Shown: positions 16,729-24,732 of the stretch, piece by piece | Layout: each line of letters opens with the position of its first letter | Numbering within the stretch: the first letter of the stretch is position 1 | Source: Alphaproteobacteria bacterium | GTDB lineage: Bacteria; Pseudomonadota; Alphaproteobacteria; Rhodobacterales; Rhodobacteraceae | Length of the DNA stretch: 36,683 nt | Assembly (NCBI GenBank): GCA_030429105.1 | Contig: JAUIDE010000039.1 | Location: 1 to 36,683, forward strand | Direction: 5' to 3' | Program-made: the position numbers and the translations under genes | Notes under the pieces: generated by a model | Seen by the model: the letters and a program-made list of their open reading frames with translations, nothing else | Told to the model about the DNA's origin: nothing | The model's database searches: none

Positions 16729-17712
16729 TCACTGCGCCGAGGCGGGCGCCGGTTCGCGCCGCCCCGGTTCTTCGCGGATATCCGCGACCGCTTCGAACAA
16801 CTGGCTGACGAACTGGATCAGCATGGTGACGGCGAAGACGCCGAGGAAGGCCGCCATCTGGTACTTGATGTACATGCCGGATGTTCCGGTCTGCGAGATC
16901 TCGAAGCTGGAGATCGGGCTGTTGATGACCGATGTCTTGCTCGCGAAACCGATGGTGATGATGACCCAGCAACTCACGATCCCGAAACAGATCGCGCCGA
17001 TGGCGTTGGCCCTGCCCTTCGCGCGCTGCGAGAACCCTGCGTAGAGAACATCCACCCGCACATGGCCATCCTCGAGCAGCGTGTAGGCGGACGCGAAGAG
17101 GAAGAGCGCCGCATACCAGTAGCGCACGAGGTCGCCCATCAACGCTTGCTCGTAGGAGAAGATGAAGCGGGAGAAGACGATCCCGAGTTCGGCCACGACG
17201 ATCAGCAGCGTGAGCCAGGTGAAGCCGAGCGTGCGCGTGAACAGTCCGACGACGAAGCCGAGGGCGATCAGCGGGGCGTGGAAGGTCGGCGCAAGGAAGC
17301 GCGACTGCCCGTAAAGGAGCGCCGTCTCCGCGTCCATGAAGTTTGTCAGGAACCCTTCGGCCCGGACGAAGGCGATCGCCGCATCCACGATCCCCACGAA
17401 AAACACGGCCCAGAAGAGCGACCGGATCAGATAGGCGTTGAAGGCGGTGATGCGCGCCGCGTCCCGCCGCAGCGGGGTCGATCCGCTCGACAGCACCCAG
17501 AACGCCGCCAGCGCGATGAAGATGAGATAGAGAGCCGCCATCGCAACGCCGCCGCCGGCGAAGATGGCGCGCGCGCCCTCGAAATCGAGCCAGACGACGC
17601 ACACGTTCTCGATCAGATACGCGGCGAGAATGGCGAGCATTCCCCAGCCGAAAATCCGGAGCAGAGGGGCGGGCGCCCCGCCTTTCGCCATGGCGGCGCT
17701 CATGTCTGTCAT
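16729..17712 (-). CDS. TRAP transporter small permease (DctQ-like)
   Basis: This 327-residue membrane protein is larger than the simple four-span DctQ, as is usual for the keto-acid/mannitol-type TRAP class. Hydrophobic spans include ILAAYLIENVCVVWL, ALYLIFIALAAFWVL, LFWAVFFVGIVDAAIAFV, TLLIVVAELGIVFSRFIF and FGIVSCWVIITIGFA. The motif ALFLFASAYTLLEDGHVRVDVLY is the DctQ signature region. It forms the membrane complex with the large permease encoded 10 bases downstream. Start 17712 (MTDMSAAM) has GAGGA upstream; the next ATG at 17703 is a possible alternative. The binding-protein gene lies 130 bases upstream, with a stable hairpin between. Confidence 0.88.
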   Translation of the reverse strand: MTDMSAAMAKGGAPAPLLRIFGWGMLAILAAYLIENVCVVWLDFEGARAIFAGGGVAMAALYLIFIALAAFWVLSSGSTPLRRDAARITAFNAYLIRSLFWAVFFVGIVDAAIAFVRAEGFLTNFMDAETALLYGQSRFLAPTFHAPLIALGFVVGLFTRTLGFTWLTLLIVVAELGIVFSRFIFSYEQALMGDLVRYWYAALFLFASAYTLLEDGHVRVDVLYAGFSQRAKGRANAIGAICFGIVSCWVIITIGFASKTSVINSPISSFEISQTGTSGMYIKYQMAAFLGVFAVTMLIQFVSQLFEAVADIREEPGRREPAPASAQ

Positions 17713-17777
17713 TCGGAAATCCTCGCCTGTCCGTTCCGCCGCTGGGCTATTTCGCCGCCGGCGCAAGAGTCACAGGA

Positions 17778-17801
17778 AGGGCGGGGCCGAAGCCCCGCCC
17801 T
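17778..17801 (-). terminator. UUCG-loop hairpin between TRAP binding protein and permease genes
   Basis: On the minus strand, a 10-bp perfect stem (AGGGCGGGGC with its complement) closes on a TTCG loop, giving a cUUCGg tetraloop of unusual stability. It lies 42 bases past the binding-protein stop and 65 bases before the small permease start. A 14-base palindrome (17811-17824) lies beside it. The position suits a partial terminator or RNA-stabilising element that keeps binding-protein levels above permease levels. No T-tract is present. Confidence 0.6.
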
Positions 17802-17842
17802 GAACCGCCCCTCCGGCGCCGGAGCGCCGGGCGGGGCGATGA

Positions 17843-18922
17843 TCAGAGGCCCAGAACGCGGTTGCGCTGGCGGACGAAGGTTCCTTCGAACTTGTCCATG
17901 AACCCGCCGACCTGGCGGAGCGTCGCCTGGAAGCTGTCGTCGATCTTCGCGGCGAGCGGGGAATGCGCCCGCGTCTCCTCGAAGACTTCCGCCGCGGCGT
18001 CGCCGAACGCGTCCCACACGTCGTCATTGAAGGCCGCGACCTGCACGCCGTGGTCGGTGATCAGGCGGTCGAGGTAGATGCCGTTGTTTGCCATGTTCTC
18101 CTCATGGGAGTCGGCCTGCTCCTTGTGGCAGGCGGCGCGGATCACGGCCTTCTCCCAGTCGGTGAGGGTGCCGTACCACGAGGCGTTCATGCCGAAGGCG
18201 ATGCCGCCGCCCGGCTCGTGCATGCCGCCGGTGTAGTAGATCTTGGCGGCCTCGTAGAACTTCATGAAGTAGTCGTTGTAGGGGCCGACCCACTCCGTAG
18301 CCTCGATCGCGCCGGAGACGAGGTTCTCGTAGATCTGGCCGCCGGGGAGGGACACCGTGGAGGCGCCGAGCTTCGCCATCACCTGGCCGCCGAGGCCGGG
18401 GATGCGCATCTTAAGGCCCTTCAGGTCCTCAGCGGAGTTGATCTCCTTGTTGAACCAGCCGCCGGCCTGGGTGCCCGTGGAGCCGCACATCTCGGACTTG
18501 ATCCCGAATTCGCCGGAAAGCTCATCCCACAGCGCCTGGCCGCCGGCGAACTTGATCCACGCGTTCCATTCCGGCGTCGTCATGCCGAACGGAACCGCCG
18601 TGAAGTAGGCGTAGCCCGGGTGCTTGCCCGTCCAGTAGTAGTCAGCGCCGATATAGGCCTGGCTGTTGCCGCCCGCGACCTCGTCGAGCACGTCGAAGGC
18701 GCCGACGCGCTCGCCCGCCGCGAAATACTCCGTCTGCAGACGGCCTTCGGACAGTTCGGTGATGCTGGCCGCGAGGCGCTGCGCCGAGATGCCGAGGCCC
18801 GGGAAGTCCCGCGGCCAGGTCGAGACGATGGTGATCGTCTTGTTGGCCTGCGCGATGGCGGGGGCGGCGAGGGCGCCGGCGCCCGCGAGCGCCGCGCCTT
18901 TGAGGAATAGGCGTCGTTCCAT
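17843..18922 (-). CDS. TRAP transporter substrate-binding protein (TakP/keto-acid type)
   Basis: This 359-residue periplasmic protein opens MERRLFLKGAALAGAG. The RRLFLKG stretch fits a twin-arginine export signal, with cleavage expected after AIAQA. The mature part matches the TakP/lactate-keto acid group of TRAP binding proteins: AAGERVGAFDVLDEVAGGNSQ, GTQAGGWFNKEI, LKGLKMRIPGLGG (the Arg is the likely carboxylate contact in this family), EATEWVGPYNDYFM and TGGMHEPGGG. It captures a small organic acid for the permease pair encoded downstream. The start at 18922 follows GGGAGATAACC. Longer in-frame extensions lack homology and were rejected. A second gene for a close relative starts about 300 bases away in the opposite direction. 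The exact substrate is not shown by sequence. Confidence 0.9.
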   Translation of the reverse strand: MERRLFLKGAALAGAGALAAPAIAQANKTITIVSTWPRDFPGLGISAQRLAASITELSEGRLQTEYFAAGERVGAFDVLDEVAGGNSQAYIGADYYWTGKHPGYAYFTAVPFGMTTPEWNAWIKFAGGQALWDELSGEFGIKSEMCGSTGTQAGGWFNKEINSAEDLKGLKMRIPGLGGQVMAKLGASTVSLPGGQIYENLVSGAIEATEWVGPYNDYFMKFYEAAKIYYTGGMHEPGGGIAFGMNASWYGTLTDWEKAVIRAACHKEQADSHEENMANNGIYLDRLITDHGVQVAAFNDDVWDAFGDAAAEVFEETRAHSPLAAKIDDSFQATLRQVGGFMDKFEGTFVRQRNRVLGL

Positions 18923-19225
18923 GGTTATCTCCCTGCTTTTGCGCCGTTGGACCCCGGCGCAATCCGTGCACGTGACGTAGAACAAACCTGTCATGTTGCC
19001 AAGCGGAATAGGATCGCCGACCACGCTGCGGAGCGTCTCCGGGCAGGTGTGAAGGAGGTTGCGGCGCCCTGTTGCGCGGAGCGGGGCGCCGCCCGGGCGC
19101 ATCGGCGCCGCCATGTCCCCCGGTTCTGTCGCCTATGCCCCCGACGCGCTTGAAAAATCCGCCGCCTTCGAGTCTGTCTTGCTCACTCGGCGCCGGAACA
19201 AGGCGCGTAGCAAGGGAACGGAAAC
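18923..19225. other. Divergent promoter region between two TRAP binding-protein genes
   Basis: This 303-base gap separates two diverging paralogous genes and must hold the promoters of both. A minus-strand promoter candidate is listed separately. The plus-strand side has a good ribosome site (AAGGGAACGGAAAC) but no clear -35/-10 pair. No convincing shared operator or small gene was found. Confidence 0.5.
18974..19002 (-). promoter_or_regulatory. Candidate promoter of the TRAP operon
   Basis: On the minus strand, TTGGCA (18997-19002) is followed after 17 bases by TACGTC (18974-18979), about 52 bases upstream of the binding-protein start. The -35 is close to the sigma-70 consensus, but the -10 is weak. 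Confidence 0.3.
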
Positions 19226-20308
19226 ATGGAACGTCGCACATTTCTCACCGGCGCCGCGCTCGCGGGCGCCGGAGCCCTCGCCGCCCCGGCGGTCGCGCAG
19301 CAGAGGAGGACGATGACCGTCGTCTCATCCTATCCGCGAGATTTTCCGGGCATCGGCACCTCGGTCCAGCGGTTGATGCAGCGAATCGTCGAGATCTCCG
19401 ACGGCCAGATCCAGACGGAGTATTTCGCCGCGGGCGAGCGCGTGGGCGCCTTCGACGTGCTGGACGAGGTCGCCTCCGGCAACAGCCAGGCCTATGTCTC
19501 CAGCGACTACTACTTCGCCGGCCGGCACCCCGCCTACAACTACTTCTCCACCGTTCCCTTCGGCATGACGGCGCCGGAGATGAACGCTTGGATCAAGTTC
19601 GGCGGCGGGCAGGAGCTCTGGGACGAGATCGCCGGCGAGTTCGGGGTCAAGTGCATCCTCTGCAGCAACACCGGCACCCAGGCCGGCGGCTGGTTCAACA
19701 AGGAGATCAACTCGCCGGAGGACCTGAAGGGCCTGAAGATGCGCATCCCCGGCCTCGGCGGCGTGGTGATGGCGAAGCTCGGCGCCTCGACCGTCGCGCT
19801 GCCCGGCGCGCAGATCTACGAGAATCTCGTCTCCGGCTCCATCGAGGCGACGGAGTGGATCGGGCCCTATAACGACTACTTCATGAAGTTCTACGAGGCC
19901 GCGAAATACTACTACACCGGCGGGATGCACGAGCCGGGGACGGCGGCCGGGCTGGGCATGAACGCCTCCTGGTACGGGTCGCTCTCCAACTGGGAGAAGC
20001 ATGTCATCCGTGCGGCCTGCCTCGAGGAGAATGGCAACGCCTATGACGAGCTCTCGGCGCTCAACGGGGCCTATCTGAAGCGGATGATCGAGGAGAACGG
20101 CGTTCAGGTCCGCGCCTTCAATGACGATCTCTGGGACGCGTTCGGAGACGCGGCTGCGGAAGCCTACGCCGAGGTGCGGGCGCATTCCGATCTCGCCACA
20201 CGGATCGACGACAGCTACCAGTCCTTCCTGCGGACGGTCGGCGCCTCGCACTCCCAGTTCGAGGGCACGTTCCTGAGGCAGCGCAACCGGGTTCTCGGGA
20301 TCGCCTGA
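19226..20308 (+). CDS. Second TRAP substrate-binding protein, paralogue of the operon copy
   Basis: This 360-residue protein is closely similar along its whole length to the binding protein encoded from 18922. Both share the Tat-like start (MERRTFLTGAALAGAG here) and AAGERVGAFDVLDEVASGN. They also share GTQAGGWFNKEINS, KMRIPGLGG (R173), EWIGPYNDYFMKFYEAAK and the ending FLRQRNRVLGIA. It belongs to the TakP/keto-acid group. It carries two cysteines near residue 150 (CILC) where the paralogue has MC. No permease genes follow; a strong hairpin and then the metalloprotease gene come next. It may serve the same permease with another affinity or substrate, or work with one encoded elsewhere. The start follows AAGGGAACGGAAAC. 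Confidence 0.88.
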   Translation: MERRTFLTGAALAGAGALAAPAVAQQRRTMTVVSSYPRDFPGIGTSVQRLMQRIVEISDGQIQTEYFAAGERVGAFDVLDEVASGNSQAYVSSDYYFAGRHPAYNYFSTVPFGMTAPEMNAWIKFGGGQELWDEIAGEFGVKCILCSNTGTQAGGWFNKEINSPEDLKGLKMRIPGLGGVVMAKLGASTVALPGAQIYENLVSGSIEATEWIGPYNDYFMKFYEAAKYYYTGGMHEPGTAAGLGMNASWYGSLSNWEKHVIRAACLEENGNAYDELSALNGAYLKRMIEENGVQVRAFNDDLWDAFGDAAAEAYAEVRAHSDLATRIDDSYQSFLRTVGASHSQFEGTFLRQRNRVLGIA

Positions 20309-20316
20309 GGGGCCAG

Positions 20317-20345
20317 GCGGGGCGGCGCCGCGCGCGCCGCCCCGC
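20317..20345 (+). terminator. Hairpin terminator after the second binding-protein gene
   Basis: GCGGGGCGGCGC pairs with GCGCCGCCCCGC in a perfect 12-bp stem closed by a five-base loop. It lies eight bases past the stop codon and ahead of the metalloprotease gene. Only a short TT follows the stem. Confidence 0.65.
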
Positions 20346-20440
20346 TTCCGACCGGTCTGTGAGATAGGTCGCATTGCGGGAAACGCGGCTTTGCGGCGGC
20401 GCGACGCGGGGGCTATCTTGCCGTAAGGAGGGTTCCGCGG

Positions 20441-23353
20441 ATGCCGCAGGGCGAGATCACGGCCGCATACGAGACGCTGCCGGCCTGCGCCTGCGCGCTT
20501 TGCGGCGCCGCCTCCCCCCTCGGCGAGCAGACGGCGCGCGCGGCCTCCGCGCCGGTGGACAATGCGATCTTCGACGCCGACCAGGCGATCGACGGCCTCC
20601 TTTCCGGCGTCAAATGGGCGACGACCTCGCTCACCTTCAGCTTCCCCGATTCCGCCTCCGATTACGCCTATCGCGGCTATCTCAACGTCCGCGACACGTT
20701 CGCCCCGGCGACGGAGGGCCTCGCGGAGGCCGCGCGGGCCGGCTTCGCTTTCTACGCCGAGGTCAGCGGGCTCGAATTCGCCGAGCTTACGGGCGCCGCC
20801 GATGCGGAGGCCGACCTGATGATCGGCCGCTCCTCCGCGCCCGGCACGGCCTTCGCCTATTTCCCGTTCTCAGGCGACGAGGGCGGCGACGCCTGGTTCA
20901 ACCGGACGGACTATAACGACCCGGTCTCCGGCAGCTACGCCTGGGCGACGGTGCTGCACGAGATCGGCCATGCGCTCGGCCTGAAGCACGGGCACGAGAC
21001 GGGCGGCGCGGGCGCGGTTCCTTACGCGTTCGACAGCCATGAGTTCACGCTCATGACCTACCGTTCCTATGTCGGGTCGTCGGGGAGCGCCTATACGAAC
21101 GGCTCCGCGAGCGGGCCGCAGACGCCCATGATGCTCGACATCGCCGCGATCCAGCGGCTCTACGGCGCGAATTTCGAGCATCGGGCGGGGGACGACGTCT
21201 ATGCGTTTTCGCCCGAATCCGGGCGCATGGCGGTCAACGGCGTTCTTCAGGAGGAGACGCGGGGCAACGTCGTCTTCCGCACGATCTGGGACGGGGGTGG
21301 GGAAGACCTTTACGATTTCTCGGCTTTCGAGCGCGCGTTGGCGATCGACCTCGCGCCCGGCGGCTTCGTCGATCTGGACCCCGGCGGGACGGCGCAGCGC
21401 GCCTTTCTCGGCGGCGGGGTCCATGCGCGCGGGCATGTCTTCAACGCGCTGGAATTCGAGGGGGACGCGCGCTCGCTGATCGAGCACGCAAGAGGCGGCG
21501 GCGGCGCGGACCTCATCCTCGGCAATCGCGCGGGCAACCGGCTTGAGGGGCTGGGCGGGGACGATTCGCTCGACGGACTGGCGGGATCGGATACGCTTGT
21601 CGGCGGGGCGGGGGCCGATCTCTTCCGGTTCGATCTCGGCGCTTCGGCCTTCGGCGACGTGGACCTTATCCTCGATCTCGATTTCGGTGAGGGGGACAGG
21701 CTGGAGCTGCTGGGCCTGCCGGAAGAGAGCATCGCCGGCGTCTTTCTCTTCGAAGAGGGCGGCGGCGCGACGATTTCGAGCCTGGAGGACCTGCGGGCGC
21801 TCTCCGGCGCCGGGGGCTTCACCCTTGCGGAGGCGGAGGCGGGGGCGGCGGCGCTCGTGCTCTCGGCGGAGGCGCTGAATCAGACGATCATCCTCGGCGC
21901 GATCGCCTTCGCCGATCTCTTTCCGGCCCCGGCGGAGCCCGAGGCCGAAGGCGCCGCCGATTTCGACGTCGCGTCCGGGGAAGCGCCCGCGGCGAGCGCG
22001 GAAGAACCGGGCGAGGCGGCGTCGGAGCCTGAGCCGCCTGTCGAGCCGACCCCCGCCGACCCGGACCTGCCCGCCGATCCTACGCCGGAGGACCCGGCCG
22101 ACGAACCAGGGGCGGACCTCCCCGACGCCCCGGCCGAACCCACGGCCGAAGACCCTTCCGGCGAGCCGGAGACGGAGCCGCCCGCCGAGCCGACGCCGGA
22201 AGACCCGGCGGACGAACCGGTGACGGACCTGCCCGACGCCCCGGCCGAACCCAGGGCCGAAGACCCTTCGGGCGAGCCGGAGACGGAGCTGCCCGCCGAG
22301 CCGACGCCGGATGAGCCTGCGGACGAACCGGTGACGGACCTTCCCGACGCCCCGGCCGAACCCACGACCGACGACCCCTCGGAGGAGCCGAAGCCGGAGC
22401 CGCCCGCCGAGCCGACGCCGGAGGACCCTGCGGACGAACCCGTGACGGAACTGCCCGACGCCCCGGCCGAACCCAGGGCCGAAGACCCTTCGGGCGAGCC
22501 GAAGCCGGAGCCGCCCGCCGAGCCGACGCCGGAGGACCCTGCGGACGAACCCGTGACGGACCTTCCCGACGCCCCGGCCGAGCCCAAGGCGGTAGACCCG
22601 TCGGACGAGTCGGAGACGGAGCCGCCGGCCGACCTGACGGCGGCGGACCCGGCGGATGAGTTTCGGCCCGATCCCCCGACGCTTCCGCCGCCGCCGGTTC
22701 CCCCGGTCCGGATTCCGGTCGAACCGTCGGATCGCGAGTCCGACCTCTCCATCCTCACCGATCCCGGCGGCGACCCGCCGGCGCCCGTTCGCATCCGCGG
22801 AGCCGCGGCGGACGAGACGCTGACGGGCGGCGCCGGCGACGAGGTGATCGCCGGGCGGGGCGGCGACGACCGGGTGCGCGGGCGGGGCGGGGACGACACG
22901 GTGAAGGGCCAGGCCGGGGAAGACACGCTGAACGGCGGCGCCGGCGACGACCTCCTGAAAGGAGGCGCCGAATCCGACCGCATCCTCGGCGCCGCGGGCG
23001 CCGACCGGCTCGTCGGCCAGCGCGGAGACGACAAGCTGCGCGGCGGCGGCGGCGACGATGCGCTTCGCGGCGGCGCGGGTGCGGACAGCCTCTGGGGCCA
23101 GGCCGGGGACGACGAGCTGACAGGCGGCGCCGGGCGGGACCGTTTCTTCTTCCGCCCGGGCGGCGGCGACGACGTCATCACGGATTTCACCCGGGGAGAG
23201 GACCGGATGGTCATCGACGGTCCGGGCGCGGCCTTCGGCGCGCTCCTGATCGAGGCTGGCGCGGAGGGCGCCGTGATCCGCTTCGCGGACTATTCCGTCA
23301 CGCTCGCGGGCGTCGACGCCGCGGCGCTTTCGGCGGATGATTTCCTGTTCTGA
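20441..23353 (+). CDS. Serralysin-like M10 metalloprotease with two RTX regions and a repeat linker
   Basis: This is a 970-residue probable secreted zinc protease. There is no cleavable signal peptide, as expected for type I secretion. The zinc site HEIGHALGLKH has H173, E174, H177 and H183, and the Met-turn is at M205 in LMTYRSY. Residues about 345-395 hold a first set of glycine/aspartate RTX nonapeptides (GGDDSLDGLAGSDTLVGGAG), ending in a serralysin-like DLFRF...DLILDLDFGEGD block. A Pro/Glu/Asp-rich linker (about 486-775) follows, with five 37-residue repeats. A second RTX block (about 788-915) ends in FFFRPGGGDDVITDF...SADDFLF, a typical type I secretion end. AAGGAGGG precedes the ATG by eight bases. 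No type I exporter genes or protease inhibitor gene are nearby. The target protein is unknown. Confidence 0.9.
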   Translation: MPQGEITAAYETLPACACALCGAASPLGEQTARAASAPVDNAIFDADQAIDGLLSGVKWATTSLTFSFPDSASDYAYRGYLNVRDTFAPATEGLAEAARAGFAFYAEVSGLEFAELTGAADAEADLMIGRSSAPGTAFAYFPFSGDEGGDAWFNRTDYNDPVSGSYAWATVLHEIGHALGLKHGHETGGAGAVPYAFDSHEFTLMTYRSYVGSSGSAYTNGSASGPQTPMMLDIAAIQRLYGANFEHRAGDDVYAFSPESGRMAVNGVLQEETRGNVVFRTIWDGGGEDLYDFSAFERALAIDLAPGGFVDLDPGGTAQRAFLGGGVHARGHVFNALEFEGDARSLIEHARGGGGADLILGNRAGNRLEGLGGDDSLDGLAGSDTLVGGAGADLFRFDLGASAFGDVDLILDLDFGEGDRLELLGLPEESIAGVFLFEEGGGATISSLEDLRALSGAGGFTLAEAEAGAAALVLSAEALNQTIILGAIAFADLFPAPAEPEAEGAADFDVASGEAPAASAEEPGEAASEPEPPVEPTPADPDLPADPTPEDPADEPGADLPDAPAEPTAEDPSGEPETEPPAEPTPEDPADEPVTDLPDAPAEPRAEDPSGEPETELPAEPTPDEPADEPVTDLPDAPAEPTTDDPSEEPKPEPPAEPTPEDPADEPVTELPDAPAEPRAEDPSGEPKPEPPAEPTPEDPADEPVTDLPDAPAEPKAVDPSDESETEPPADLTAADPADEFRPDPPTLPPPPVPPVRIPVEPSDRESDLSILTDPGGDPPAPVRIRGAAADETLTGGAGDEVIAGRGGDDRVRGRGGDDTVKGQAGEDTLNGGAGDDLLKGGAESDRILGAAGADRLVGQRGDDKLRGGGGDDALRGGAGADSLWGQAGDDELTGGAGRDRFFFRPGGGDDVITDFTRGEDRMVIDGPGAAFGALLIEAGAEGAVIRFADYSVTLAGVDAAALSADDFLF
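22070..22624 (+). repeat. Five tandem 111-bp repeats in the metalloprotease linker
   Basis: Five consecutive 111-base units each encode 37 residues of the form PAEPTPEDPADEP, a short VTDLPDAPAEP segment, then a (R/T/K)AEDPSGEP(E/K) segment. Neighbouring copies are nearly identical in DNA as well as protein, pointing to recent expansion or homogenisation. A sixth, decayed copy follows at 22625. The encoded segment is acidic, proline-rich and probably extended. Confidence 0.9.
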
Positions 23354-23359
23354 AGCCTC

Positions 23360-24145
23360 TCAGTCCGGCGAGACGGGGGTCGGGTCCGGCTTCTGCAGCT
23401 CTTCCACGGGAAGCCGATCCGGCGCATTCGTGAGCCGCCAGGCGCCGCCGCGGAAATATTCGAACGGCGTGAACTTCGCCTTGTAGTCCATCTTGCGGGA
23501 GCCGGGCACCCAGTATCCGAGATAGAGATAGGGCAGGCCCGCCTGCCGCGCGATGGCCACATGGTCGAGGATCATGTGCACGCCAAGGCTGCGTGAGGCG
23601 AGATCGGGCCGGAAGAAGCTGTAGACCATCGAGAGGCCGTCGGCCATCACGTCGGTCAGGCAGGCGGCGATGAGCCCGCCGGCTTCCGCATCGTGATATT
23701 CGATCACGCGCGTACGCACCGTCGTCTCCTCGATCATCGCGGCGAATTCGCAGATGTCCATCTCCGCCATGCCGCCATCGGCGTGGCGTGAGCCGAGATA
23801 GGCGCGGAATAGCTCGTATTGCTCCTCCGTCGCCCAGGGCGCGCAGGTCCGCCGTTCGACCGCCCGGTTCGACTTCAGAACGCGGCGCTGGGAGCGGCTC
23901 GGCTCGAACGAGGCGACCGGGATGCGGACGGAAAGGCAGGCGCCGCATTCCGAACAGGCCGGGCGATAGGCGACGGACTGGCTGCGCCGGAAGCCGCGGA
24001 GCGAGAGCGTGTCGTTCATCCGCCGCGCATCCGCGCCGCGCAGCGTCGTGAACAGCTTCCGCTCCTGCCGACCGGGGAGGTAGGGGCAGGGCTGGTTCGC
24101 CGTCAGAAAGAACTGCGCGGTGATGTTCTGGTTCAGATGGGTCAT
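23360..24145 (-). CDS. bpt: Aspartate/glutamate leucyltransferase
   Basis: This 261-residue enzyme of the ATE-fold family moves leucine from Leu-tRNA to proteins starting with Asp or Glu, marking them for ClpS/ClpAP under the N-degron rule. Family features are [16 protein letters not shown] with C20, and the cysteine cluster [15 protein letters not shown] (C64, C67, C70). Others are the basic stretch SQRRVLKSN and the C-terminal [22 protein letters not shown]. The lack of a eukaryote-like extension and the family's distribution favour Bpt over an arginyltransferase, though the two share one domain set. It probably ends a co-directional set with the RDD protein and ppk2 upstream (59- and 57-base gaps). 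Confidence 0.92.
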   Translation of the reverse strand: MTHLNQNITAQFFLTANQPCPYLPGRQERKLFTTLRGADARRMNDTLSLRGFRRSQSVAYRPACSECGACLSVRIPVASFEPSRSQRRVLKSNRAVERRTCAPWATEEQYELFRAYLGSRHADGGMAEMDICEFAAMIEETTVRTRVIEYHDAEAGGLIAACLTDVMADGLSMVYSFFRPDLASRSLGVHMILDHVAIARQAGLPYLYLGYWVPGSRKMDYKAKFTPFEYFRGGAWRLTNAPDRLPVEELQKPDPTPVSPD

Positions 24146-24204
24146 TCAGGCTTCGGACGGGCGGTGACGCGGCGGGAGGAAGGTATCAACGCTTCAAGCC
24201 CCTG

Positions 24205-24675
24205 TCACGCCGGAGAATTGATCATGGTTGAGCCAAATGGAAGGTCATGCAGGCCCCGGCCCATGGCGGAGCCGGCCATCAGGATCGCGGAGACGAGAAG
24301 GAGCGGGGCGATGGCGACGACGACATAGAAGAGAAGCGTGTGGCCGATTGCGTGGAGGAGGTCGAACCGCTCCCCGTCCCGCCGCCGGAGCTCGATGGCG
24401 GTGAGGCGCATGCCCCAGGTGGCGGAGCGGCTCGCGAGGGTCGAGACGCGGTAGATCAGGTCCGTCGCCGCGACGACAAAGCCGAGGAGCAGGAGGCCGA
24501 GGCCGAGGGTCAGCAGGCCGACGAGCAGGGCGAGGCCCCAGACGATCACGAGGTCGAGTATGAAGGCGAAGAGCCGGCGCGCCGGGACGCCGGCGTAGAA
24601 GCGGCGCTCCGTCTCCGGATCGGGGAGCCCGCCCCGCCCCTCGAGCCAGCCCGCCACGCCTTCGTTCATCGCCAT
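24205..24675 (-). CDS. RDD family membrane protein
   Basis: This 156-residue protein has an RDD domain: FYAGVPARRLFAFILDLVIVWGLALL, a second span LGLGLLLLGFVVAATDLIYRV, the middle motif SATWGMRLTAIELRRRDGERF, and a third span TLLFYVVVAIAPLLLVSAIL. RDD proteins are small inner-membrane proteins. Some are reported to act as Na+/H+ antiporters, but most are unassigned. ATG 24675 was chosen because GGAAGG lies at good spacing; 24669 is an alternative. It sits between ppk2 and bpt on the same strand, and this context gives no function. Confidence 0.88.
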   Translation of the reverse strand: MAMNEGVAGWLEGRGGLPDPETERRFYAGVPARRLFAFILDLVIVWGLALLVGLLTLGLGLLLLGFVVAATDLIYRVSTLASRSATWGMRLTAIELRRRDGERFDLLHAIGHTLLFYVVVAIAPLLLVSAILMAGSAMGRGLHDLPFGSTMINSPA

Positions 24676-24732
24676 GCTTCGATCCTTCCCTCGTCTCCGG
24701 GGCACATGGACATGCAGGCGGGCCGGCGCAAG

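Noticed and set aside
21880-23214. A minus-strand serine/glycine-rich repeat frame opposite the metalloprotease linker
   Set aside because: It is the antisense image of the Pro/Glu/Asp repeats and RTX region, with no start context or family match.
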